Source: Marinosulfonomonas sp. (GTDB taxonomy: Bacteria; Pseudomonadota; Alphaproteobacteria; Rhodobacterales; Rhodobacteraceae). From it: a stretch of DNA of 7,063 nucleotides. The notes beneath the pieces were generated by a model. That model was not told where the DNA came from. It did no database searches and saw only the letters and a program-made list of their open reading frames with translations. Within the stretch, counting starts at the first letter, position 1. Every line of letters begins with the position of its first letter. Location of the stretch: the NCBI GenBank assembly GCA_026989405.1, contig JALSJL010000006.1, positions 1 to 7,063 of the forward strand, given 5' to 3'. Both the position numbers and the translations under genes were made by a program. This document shows positions 1-5,547 of the stretch, in pieces.

Positions 1-292
1 CCCCGCTCAGGGCGAATTCGGCCAGCTTTTGACGGCAGCCTCCGCAGGGCGGAACCGGGTTGGGCGAGTCGGCGATGACATAGACTTCGACAATCTCCTT
101 GTCTCCGGCCGCAATCATGGCTGCAATTGCCCCGGCTTCGGCGCAGGTGCCTTCCGGGTAGGCAGCATTTTCGACATTGCACCCGGCATAAATCGCCCCG
201 GACGCGGCCCGGATCGCGGCCCCTACCCGAAACCCGGAATAGGGAGCATAGGCATTTTCGCGTGCCTGGATGGCAACTGATTCGAGAGACAT
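1..292 (-). CDS. cdd: Cytidine deaminase, N-terminal 97 residues (gene runs off the left edge)
   Basis: Zinc enzyme of the cytosol that hydrolytically deaminates cytidine and deoxycytidine to uridine and deoxyuridine in pyrimidine salvage and catabolism. Read on the minus strand from the ATG at 292, the protein shows the family's motifs in order: YSGFRVGAA at about residues 18-25, GCNVENAAYPEGTCAEAGAI at about 37-56, and PCGGCRQ at about 82-88. Cys50, Cys83 and Cys86 are the expected zinc ligands and Glu52, in the CAE motif, is the expected catalytic acid/base, so the active site is complete. Family members are usually about 130 residues long, so roughly the last quarter lies outside. The start fits the family N-terminus, although the ribosome binding site is weak (a GAAAG about 10 bases upstream). 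It follows the VOC-cupin gene by 59 bases on the same strand with no clear terminator between, so co-transcription is likely. No sign of damage is visible in the part seen. Confidence 0.93.
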   Translation of the reverse strand, partial: MSLESVAIQARENAYAPYSGFRVGAAIRAASGAIYAGCNVENAAYPEGTCAEAGAIAAMIAAGDKEIVEVYVIADSPNPVPPCGGCRQKLAEFALSG

Positions 293-351
293 GTCGTATC
301 CGCTTTCTTTTGCCGCCAAGACTGCGGCGCGGTCGTTCCGGTTGCAAGGGG

Positions 352-1437
352 TCAGATCGCCCGGGTTTCAAATTCTGCCGGGAGCGACACTTCCAGAAAC
401 TCGAGATCATTGCTCACTGACGAGAACCGGGTCTTCATCCCTGGCGGGATTACAAAGGCGTCACCGGGTGTCAAGCTGTGGTCCGGTTGACCTTCGCCTT
501 GCAAAGTCATGGTTCCGTCCATCAGGAATCCAAAAAGAATGTCGCCGTCATGTCTGACCCACGGGATATCCCCGCTGCCTTTTCGGACGACCAACACCGA
601 AGCCATGCCCTTCGTGTTTTCGCCGATCGTCGTGTCTCTTGCGACAAGCCCGGGGATGCGAAACGGCTTCCAGTCCGCCCCGGCGGCCAGATTGTGCACG
701 AACCTTTGCCCGCTCCACTCCCGATCCGGACGGTAGTGGGGGGTTGGAAGCGTCATGTCGTGATCAATTTCTGTAACGTGATCCGCGGGAACGCCGATTT
801 CGATAACCTCGATCCCCTCAGAGGCCTCGATCACGCGGTGCCTGATTTCCGGTGGCTGTATGAAACAGTCTCCAGCGTTCAGACGCCGGATATCGCCCTG
901 GTCTTCATACAGAACATCAACCCAGCCCCGATAACAGAATATCAGTTGAAAACCGACCTTGTGGAAATGCACCATATCCGGCACCGGGCCACCATCGGGT
1001 ATGCGGATGTGGCTGGCAATCATGGCACCACCCAGACGTGAAGGCACAAGATCGCGGTAGTGCATCCCGGCACGGCCAATGACCCAGGGCGCACGGTCTT
1101 GCAGACGACGCACGACAAATTCGTGCTGCGTCGGCGGCACCTCCACCTTCGGGTTCAACGGCGCAAACTCGACCATAAGCCCACCAGGGGCCTGCATACC
1201 CGCCCCGAACTTGCCAAGCTCATGGTCCGACTCCGTGAGCAACCTCAGAGCTCCAACCTGTCCTTCGGCATCCGAATCCAGCCGAAAGCGCGTTCCGTGA
1301 CCCGTAAAGACAGCAACTTTCGGGTCATCGGCCGGAAAAATGGCTTCCATCCGAAAACCCAGTTTCCTTGTGAAAAATGCAATGTCTTCGGCCAGATTAC
1401 TGGTCGGCAGAACAATCTCGGCCCTGGTTTTCTCCAT
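352..1437 (-). CDS. VOC (glyoxalase-like) domain fused to two cupin domains, function unknown
   Basis: 361-residue soluble protein with no signal peptide or membrane segment. Residues about 5-95 resemble a vicinal-oxygen-chelate module: a strand (AEIVLP), a helix ending in FFTRKLGF, then strands up to GGLMVEFAPL. The place where glyoxalases usually carry the first metal histidine holds Glu7, and Glu90 sits at the usual last-ligand position. The second half of the VOC fold looks abbreviated. Cupin 1 spans about 140-220 with His157-x-His159, Gln164 where the motif normally has Glu, Gly171, then Gly189-Asp190, Pro195 and His200; it could still bind a metal. Cupin 2 spans about 265-350; it keeps GDILFG, the GD at 325-326 and PPG at 331-333, but has only His296 and no HxH pair, so it is probably structural. 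The ATG at 1437 is preferred over a TTG at 1464 because an AAGGAG lies 7 bases before it. It diverges from maeB and heads a likely unit with cdd. A dioxygenase, isomerase or sugar/phenolic-binding role are all possible; I cannot assign a reaction. Confidence 0.88.
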   Translation of the reverse strand: MEKTRAEIVLPTSNLAEDIAFFTRKLGFRMEAIFPADDPKVAVFTGHGTRFRLDSDAEGQVGALRLLTESDHELGKFGAGMQAPGGLMVEFAPLNPKVEVPPTQHEFVVRRLQDRAPWVIGRAGMHYRDLVPSRLGGAMIASHIRIPDGGPVPDMVHFHKVGFQLIFCYRGWVDVLYEDQGDIRRLNAGDCFIQPPEIRHRVIEASEGIEVIEIGVPADHVTEIDHDMTLPTPHYRPDREWSGQRFVHNLAAGADWKPFRIPGLVARDTTIGENTKGMASVLVVRKGSGDIPWVRHDGDILFGFLMDGTMTLQGEGQPDHSLTPGDAFVIPPGMKTRFSSVSNDLEFLEVSLPAEFETRAI

Positions 1438-1444
1438 AACGCAA

Positions 1445-1450
1445 CTCCTT
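1445..1450 (-). promoter_or_regulatory. Ribosome binding site of the VOC-cupin gene
   Basis: On the minus strand AAGGAG ends 7 bases before the ATG at 1437. This is a strong Shine-Dalgarno match. It decides the start in favour of the ATG over the in-frame TTG at 1464, which would place this site inside the coding region. Confidence 0.8.
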
Positions 1451-1514
1451 GCACGCGGCGACAATGCGTCCCGGCGTTTGGATTTTCAAGAGAGGCTTGT
1501 TACTGTGCCCATTC

Positions 1515-1532
1515 AGGCAATTCATGTTGCCT
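1515..1532. repeat. Short inverted repeat AGGCAA-N6-TTGCCT in the divergent control region
   Basis: AGGCAA (1515-1520) and TTGCCT (1527-1532) are perfect 6-base arms around TTCATG. The match goes on outward as TTC on the left and TGAA on the right if a one-base bulge is allowed. It lies 7 bases from the larger palindrome, on the VOC-cupin side, within the expected early transcribed region of the leftward promoter. It could be a second operator or a small RNA hairpin. Six-base arms can occur by chance. Confidence 0.4.
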
Positions 1533-1563
1533 TGAACAATATAGTTTAGTATTAAACTATAAT
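1532..1563 (+). promoter_or_regulatory. Candidate promoter of maeB (TTGAAC, 20-base spacer, TATAAT)
   Basis: A perfect sigma-70 type minus-10 hexamer TATAAT lies at 1558-1563, with TTGAAC at 1532-1537 as the best minus-35. The 20-base spacer is longer than the usual 17. Transcription would start near 1570, giving a leader of only about 13 bases that still contains the AGAGG ribosome binding site. The large palindrome fills the spacer and overlaps the minus-10, so its occupancy should control this promoter. The hexamers are seen; promoter activity is inferred. Confidence 0.45.
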
Positions 1564-1569
1564 CCCCAA
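1538..1569 (-). promoter_or_regulatory. Candidate promoter of the VOC-cupin/cdd unit (TTGGGG, 20-base spacer, TATATT)
   Basis: On the minus strand TTGGGG (1569-1564) and TATATT (1543-1538) are separated by 20 bases. This mirrors the opposite promoter around the same palindrome. The minus-35 is weak (TTG only). The leader to the ATG at 1437 would be about 95 bases and would include the second inverted repeat at 1515-1532. Confidence 0.35.
1540..1561. promoter_or_regulatory. Perfect 9+4+9 palindrome, likely operator shared by the divergent genes
   Basis: TATAGTTTA (1540-1548) and TAAACTATA (1553-1561) are exact reverse complements around GTAT. The AT-rich 22-base dyad stands out from GC-rich surroundings and sits exactly over the overlapping divergent promoters, reaching into both minus-10 hexamers. 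Its size suits a dimeric helix-turn-helix regulator such as a MarR- or GntR-type repressor. The placement inside long 20-base spacers would also suit a MerR-like activator. No candidate regulator gene is in the window, so family and ligand are open. Confidence 0.65.
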
Positions 1570-1571
1570 CC

Positions 1572-1576
1572 AGAGG
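1572..1576 (+). promoter_or_regulatory. Ribosome binding site supporting the GTG start of maeB
   Basis: AGAGG ends 6 bases before the GTG at 1583. It is the only in-frame start with a purine-rich site near it, and it places the family's N-terminal block (ALDYHEFPKPGKLEI) at the usual distance from the start. Confidence 0.65.
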
Positions 1577-1582
1577 TGCGCC

Positions 1583-3862
1583 GTGGCTCGAGAACATTCC
1601 AAACCCAGTCGAAAACCCGCGCTCGACTACCACGAGTTTCCGAAACCCGGAAAACTGGAAATCAAGGCGACCAAGCCATTGGCCAATGGCCGCGATCTTT
1701 CTCTTGCCTACAGCCCCGGAGTTGCCGATGCCTGCCTCGAGATTCAGGCAAATCCCGCATTTGCCAGAAGATTCACCACGCGGGCCAATCTGGTTGGCGT
1801 TGTGACCAACGGCTCTGCGGTTCTCGGACTCGGCAACATCGGAAGCTTGGCCTCTAAACCGGTCATGGAGGGAAAGGCGGTTCTTTTCAAGAAGTTCGCC
1901 AACATCGACTGTTTCGATATCGAGCTTCATGAAGAATCCCCCGAAAGGTTGGCGGATATCATCTGCGCGATGGAACCCACCTTTGGCGCCATCAACCTTG
2001 AAGACATCAAGGCCCCGGATTGTTTTATCGTTGAACAATTGTGCCGGGAGCGGATGAACATCCCGGTTTTTCATGACGATCAGCACGGAACCGCCATTGT
2101 TGTCGGTGCTGCCGCGACGAATGCGCTCCGAATAGCCGAAAAGAACTTCGGTGACATCAAGGTCGTGTCCACCGGTGGCGGCGCGGCCGGAATCGCCTGT
2201 TTGAACATGCTGCTCAAACTGGGGGTGAAACGCGAAAACGTCTGGCTTTGTGACATTCACGGGCTGGTCTACGAGGGGCGCAAAGAGGATATGACGCCGC
2301 AGAAGGCCGCGTTCGCCCGGACCGGCGGGCCGCAGACACTTGACGATGTGATTGCCGGGGCCGACCTTTTCCTCGGGCTCTCGGGGCCGGGCGTGCTGAC
2401 AAAGGACATGGTCATGAAAATGGCGCGCCCGCCGATCATTTTCGCGCTGGCCAACCCGACCCCGGAAATCATGCCCGAGGATGTCAAGGAGGTCGCGCCG
2501 GATGCGATCATTGCAACGGGGCGGTCCGACTACCCCAATCAAGTCAACAATGTCCTGTGTTTTCCCTTCATTTTCCGGGGCGCTCTGGATGTCTGCGCAA
2601 CCGAAATCAGTGACGAGATGCAGCTGGCCTGCATCGAAAAGATCGCAGAACTCGCCCGCGCCACAACCAGCGCCGAAGCGGCAGCCGCCTATCGCGGAGA
2701 GCAATTGAGTTTCGGGCCAGACTACCTGATCCCGAAACCCTTCGACCCGCGCCTGATGGGGTCGGTGGCAACAGCCGTTGCAGAAGCGGCCATGAAATCA
2801 GGCGTTGCGACATGCCCGATCGAAGATTTGCAAGCCTACAAGGATGGTCTGGATGGGTCGGTGTTCAAGTCTGCGCTCATCATGCGCCCGGTCTTTGAAG
2901 CCGCATCGACAGCAACGCGAAAGATCGTATTTGCCGAGGGCGAGGATGAGCGCGTCTTGCGTGCCGCCAACGCCATGCTTGAGGAGACCATCGACAAACC
3001 CATACTGATCGGCCGCCCCGGCGTCATTGAAGCCCGTTGTGAACGGGCCGGCCTGTCCATCCGCCCCGGGCATGATTTTGATCTGGTGAACCCTGAAAAC
3101 GACCCGCGGTACAAGGACTATTGGACGACCTACCATTCGATTGTCGAACGCAGGGGCGTCACCCCCGATCTGGCCAAGGCAATCATGCGCACGAATACAA
3201 CTGCCATCGCGGCTGTCATGGTCTATCTCGGTGAAGCTGACAGCCTCATATGCGGGACATTCGGGCAATACCTCTGGCACCTCAACTATGTCAGCCAGGT
3301 TCTCGAAACGGAAGAACTGCGTCCGGTAGCCGCGCTCAGCCTGATGGTTCTTGAGGACGGGCCGATTTTCATTGCGGACACACAGGTCAATCCCGAGCCG
3401 ACGCCCGAGCAAATAGCCGATACCGTGATCGCCGCGGCGCGCCATGTCCGGCGTTTCGGAATGCAACCCAACATAGCGCTGTGTTCACACTCTCAGTTCG
3501 GAAATCTTGATATCGATTCGGGTCGACGCATGCGCGCGGCTCTGAAAATCCTCGACCGCGCGCCAAGAGAATTCGCATATGAAGGCGAGATGCATGTGGA
3601 CACGGCACTGGATGTCGAACTGCGCAAGCGGATCTTTCCCAACTCGCGCATGCAGGGTGCGGCAAACGTGCTGGTTTTCGCCAATTCCGATGCCGCAAGC
3701 GGTGTGCGCAACATCCTGAAACAGAAGGCATCAGGGCTGGAGGTGGGCCCGATCCTGATGGGCATGGGCAACCGTGCGCACATTGCAACGCCATCCGTTA
3801 CCGCACGCGGATTGCTGAACCTTTCTGCCTTGGCAGGAACACCGGTGTCGCGCTACGGGTAA
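1583..3862 (+). CDS. maeB: NADP-dependent malic enzyme with C-terminal phosphotransacetylase-like domain
   Basis: Cytosolic enzyme that oxidatively decarboxylates L-malate to pyruvate and CO2 with NADP reduction, supplying pyruvate and NADPH during growth on C4 acids or acetyl-CoA-yielding substrates. The 759 residues match the usual length of the MaeB hybrid class. Malic domain: LAYSPGVA at 41-48 with the catalytic Tyr43, GSAVLGLGNIG at 78-88, GKAVLFKKFA at 97-106 with the likely catalytic Lys, NLEDIKAP at 138-145 and FHDDQHGTA at 163-171 as metal-binding segments. The nucleotide-binding domain has a glycine-rich turn TGGGAAG at 197-203, NPTPEI at 291-296 and SDYPNQVNNVLCFPFIFRGALD at about 315-336. 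Residues about 430-759 are the phosphotransacetylase-like domain (IVFAEGEDERVLRAA, later VGPILMGM), which in this family serves acetyl-CoA regulation and oligomerisation, not catalysis. The start is a GTG preceded by AGAGG 6 bases upstream; no better start exists. NADP over NAD preference is inferred from the family. The control region is shared with the divergent VOC-cupin gene. Confidence 0.96.
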   Translation: MAREHSKPSRKPALDYHEFPKPGKLEIKATKPLANGRDLSLAYSPGVADACLEIQANPAFARRFTTRANLVGVVTNGSAVLGLGNIGSLASKPVMEGKAVLFKKFANIDCFDIELHEESPERLADIICAMEPTFGAINLEDIKAPDCFIVEQLCRERMNIPVFHDDQHGTAIVVGAAATNALRIAEKNFGDIKVVSTGGGAAGIACLNMLLKLGVKRENVWLCDIHGLVYEGRKEDMTPQKAAFARTGGPQTLDDVIAGADLFLGLSGPGVLTKDMVMKMARPPIIFALANPTPEIMPEDVKEVAPDAIIATGRSDYPNQVNNVLCFPFIFRGALDVCATEISDEMQLACIEKIAELARATTSAEAAAAYRGEQLSFGPDYLIPKPFDPRLMGSVATAVAEAAMKSGVATCPIEDLQAYKDGLDGSVFKSALIMRPVFEAASTATRKIVFAEGEDERVLRAANAMLEETIDKPILIGRPGVIEARCERAGLSIRPGHDFDLVNPENDPRYKDYWTTYHSIVERRGVTPDLAKAIMRTNTTAIAAVMVYLGEADSLICGTFGQYLWHLNYVSQVLETEELRPVAALSLMVLEDGPIFIADTQVNPEPTPEQIADTVIAAARHVRRFGMQPNIALCSHSQFGNLDIDSGRRMRAALKILDRAPREFAYEGEMHVDTALDVELRKRIFPNSRMQGAANVLVFANSDAASGVRNILKQKASGLEVGPILMGMGNRAHIATPSVTARGLLNLSALAGTPVSRYG

Positions 3863-3874
3863 AGAGCCGATTGC

Positions 3875-3895
3875 CAAAACCCCGTGCCGGTTTTG
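3875..3895 (+). terminator. Small hairpin after maeB, possible weak terminator
   Basis: CAAAACC (3875-3881) and GGTTTTG (3889-3895) are perfect 7-base arms around a 7-base loop, 12 bases after the maeB stop codon. The distal arm holds only a four-T run and no T tract follows, so this would be a weak or partial intrinsic terminator, or an mRNA 3'-end stabilising hairpin. Read-through into the hydrolase gene remains likely. Confidence 0.4.
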
Positions 3896-3898
3896 TGC

Positions 3899-3927
3899 TT
3901 GCCACGAGGCCCGAACAGATATTTGAT
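3899..3927 (+). promoter_or_regulatory. Possible internal promoter before the PMH-like gene (TTGCCA-N17-TTTGAT)
   Basis: TTGCCA (3899-3904) differs from the minus-35 consensus at one base. TTTGAT (3922-3927) matches four of six minus-10 bases, with an ideal 17-base spacer. It would start transcription about 40 bases before the ATG at 3977. It could give the hydrolase gene expression independent of maeB. Such weak pairs are common by chance. Confidence 0.3.
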
Positions 3928-3957
3928 TTTCCCCGGAAAAGCCGCCGGAGTACCGGC
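3927..3957. repeat. Two adjacent small inverted repeats in the leader of the PMH-like gene
   Basis: TTTTCC (3927-3932) and GGAAAA (3935-3940) are 6-base arms around CC. GCCGG (3944-3948) and CCGGC (3953-3957) are 5-base arms around AGTA. With the hairpin at 3875-3895 they fill most of the 114-base spacer with foldable segments. No known riboswitch core is recognisable. Confidence 0.3.
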
Positions 3958-3964
3958 AGTCGTC

Positions 3965-3970
3965 AAAGGA
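3965..3970 (+). promoter_or_regulatory. Ribosome binding site that sets the start of the PMH-like gene
   Basis: AAAGGA ends 6 bases before the ATG at 3977. The reading frame is open further up to a GTG at 3884. The 31 extra residues that start would add resemble nothing in the family and would cover the intergenic inverted repeats, so the ATG is chosen. Confidence 0.75.
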
Positions 3971-3976
3971 AACCGA

Positions 3977-5521
3977 ATGGTCGCTGCGCGCAAGACCCTG
4001 TTCATACTGACAGATCAGTTTCGTGCCGATCTGATCCATGGGGCGCTGGCAGCGCATATCGAACTGCCCAACATCCGCGCCTTTCAGCAGGAAGCGGTTA
4101 CCTTCACCAACAACTTCTCGGTGGTCAATCCCTGCGGGCCGTCGCGCGCCAGCATCCTGACCGGAATGTATGCGTTCAACCACCGCTCGGTCCGAAATGG
4201 CACACCGCTTTCGGCCTGCAAGAACAACCTGGCGCTTGAGCTGCGCAAAGCCGGTATCGAGCCACTGTTGTTTGGCTACACCGACACCTCGCATGACCCG
4301 CGCGGAAAGGATCCGGATGATCCGGTTCTGCGCTCTTACGAAGAGGTCTTGCCCGGGTTCACCGAGGTTGTCGAGATGCGCCAGGACTCCGGCAGTTTTC
4401 CCTGGCGCGAGCATCTGCGCAAAAAGGGATTTGCCCCGCCCGAGTATATTGATTTCTATCGCCCGGTATCGCCTGATCCTGACAGACCGGCGCGGCCAGA
4501 CGACCCGGCACCCTATGGCGCTGAAGACAGCGACACCGCTTTTCTGACCGACCGCTTCCTGGAGCACATGCAGGGTCGCACAAACGAAGACTGGTTTGCA
4601 TTGCTGACCTATATCCGCCCCCACCCGCCACTGGTGGCGCCTGCCCCCTACAACCGGATGTATCGGCCCGAGACCCTGCCCTTGCCCTCGCGTATGGATG
4701 GCATTCAGGCCGAAGAAGCGGTGCATCCTTTCATTCGCGCTCAGCGACGCCGCTCACCGATCGAACGCCAGGTGATCGGCTGTGAAGGGCAGCTGGATGA
4801 GCGTCGCGACGAAGATGTGCGCCTGTTGCGAGCCCTGTATTTCGGCCTGGCCAGTGAAGTTGACTTTCACATCGGCCGGGTGCTTCGGTTTCTCAAGGAC
4901 AGCGGACAGTGGGATGAAACCCAGGTCGTGTTCATGGCCGATCACGGCGAGATGCTTGGCGACCATCACGCCTGGGGCAAAGAGCAGATATACGACCCGG
5001 CCTTTCGGACACCTCTGATCATCCGTGATCCGGCGCATCCGCAACACCATGGAAATGTTGTCACCGATTTTTCCGAAAGCATCGATATTGCGCCGACCAT
5101 CCTCGACCAATTATCGCTCTCGCCAGCCCCCGGAATGGATGGGCGTTCGCTCGGTCCCTTTCTGCGGGGCAAATCACCACCGGATTGGCGCGAACATGTG
5201 CACATGGAACTCGATTTCGGCGAACCCGGCACTCCAACCCGAAGTCAGACCGCCCTTGGCTTGCCACTGAACGAATGCAACCTGGCAATCCTCAGAGATG
5301 CACGGTTCAAACTGGTATTTTTCAGTGCAGACCTGCCGTCATTGCTGTTTGACATGCGTGACGACCCGCTTGAGATGCGCAATCTTGCCGATGATCCCGC
5401 GCACGCGCAGATTTTGCAGGACATGATCGCCAGACTGTTGAGACACCGCATGAAACACGCCGAGCACAGCCTGTCTGGCATGAAAATCACCCCCGACGGG
5501 GTGTTCGGCTACACCCCGTAA
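3977..5521 (+). CDS. Formylglycine-dependent phosphonate monoester hydrolase/phosphodiesterase-like enzyme (sulfatase superfamily)
   Basis: 514-residue alkaline phosphatase superfamily hydrolase of the sulfatase type, without signal peptide, hence probably cytoplasmic. Features seen: TDQFRAD at 12-18 with metal ligand Asp13 and Gln14; NPCGPSRASILTG at 51-63, where Cys53 in the C-x-P-x-R motif is the residue matured to formylglycine; RNGTPL with Asn74; GYTDTSHDPR with Tyr101; RPHPPLVAPAPYNRMYRPE at 214-232 with His216; ADHGEMLGDHHAWGK at 321-335 with Asp322, His323 and Lys335; and a tail with FDMRDDPLEMRNLADDPAH. From memory this pattern follows the Rhizobium leguminosarum PMH (PehA-like) much more closely than choline or aryl sulfatases. 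PMH enzymes cleave phosphonate monoesters and phosphodiesters and are promiscuous toward sulfate esters, so the natural substrate is open. The remembered PMH active-site Thr107 position is Asp103 here. It lies 114 bases after maeB on the same strand and converges on the ABC operon 26 bases away. Activity needs a formylglycine-generating enzyme, not encoded here. Confidence 0.88.
   Translation: MVAARKTLFILTDQFRADLIHGALAAHIELPNIRAFQQEAVTFTNNFSVVNPCGPSRASILTGMYAFNHRSVRNGTPLSACKNNLALELRKAGIEPLLFGYTDTSHDPRGKDPDDPVLRSYEEVLPGFTEVVEMRQDSGSFPWREHLRKKGFAPPEYIDFYRPVSPDPDRPARPDDPAPYGAEDSDTAFLTDRFLEHMQGRTNEDWFALLTYIRPHPPLVAPAPYNRMYRPETLPLPSRMDGIQAEEAVHPFIRAQRRRSPIERQVIGCEGQLDERRDEDVRLLRALYFGLASEVDFHIGRVLRFLKDSGQWDETQVVFMADHGEMLGDHHAWGKEQIYDPAFRTPLIIRDPAHPQHHGNVVTDFSESIDIAPTILDQLSLSPAPGMDGRSLGPFLRGKSPPDWREHVHMELDFGEPGTPTRSQTALGLPLNECNLAILRDARFKLVFFSADLPSLLFDMRDDPLEMRNLADDPAHAQILQDMIARLLRHRMKHAEHSLSGMKITPDGVFGYTP
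5496..5519. terminator. Perfect 9-base-arm hairpin at the end of the PMH-like gene, candidate convergent terminator
   Basis: ACGGGGTGT (5496-5504) and ACACCCCGT (5511-5519) are exact reverse complements around TCGGCT. The hairpin is built into the last codons and reaches the first base of the stop codon. It lies between two convergent genes that end 26 bases apart, so it could act on transcripts from both sides. No T tract follows on either strand, so it may be a pause or mRNA-end stabiliser more than a classic intrinsic terminator. Confidence 0.5.
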
Positions 5522-5547
5522 GGCCGCTCACCCCGCCGCGAACAGCA

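Noticed and set aside
1060..1857. A 265-codon plus-strand frame across the VOC-cupin gene and the start of maeB
   Set aside because: It is antisense to the VOC-cupin gene, crosses the divergent control region and overlaps maeB out of frame; the product looks like low-information Arg/Pro/Ser-rich shadow protein.
1397..2704. A 435-codon open frame on the minus strand opposite the 5' half of maeB
   Set aside because: It lies antisense to a gene with full family motifs, shows no recognisable domain, and runs through the maeB start and the palindromic promoter. Long shadow frames are expected in GC-rich coding DNA.
3884..3976. Upstream GTG start adding 31 residues to the PMH-like protein
   Set aside because: The added residues do not resemble the family N-terminus, while the ATG at 3977 has AAAGGA 6 bases upstream and leaves the metal ligand Asp13 at the usual distance.
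4127..4160. Reading the hydrolase as a choline or aryl sulfatase from its CGPSR motif
   Set aside because: The motif alone fits both, but the His216 region, the ADHGEMLGDHH...GK block and the C-terminal block follow the PMH branch. A sulfatase activity is not excluded.
3731..4726. A 331-codon minus-strand frame across the maeB end and the PMH-like gene
   Set aside because: It spans two well-supported opposite-strand genes and their spacer, with no recognisable motif; a composition artefact.
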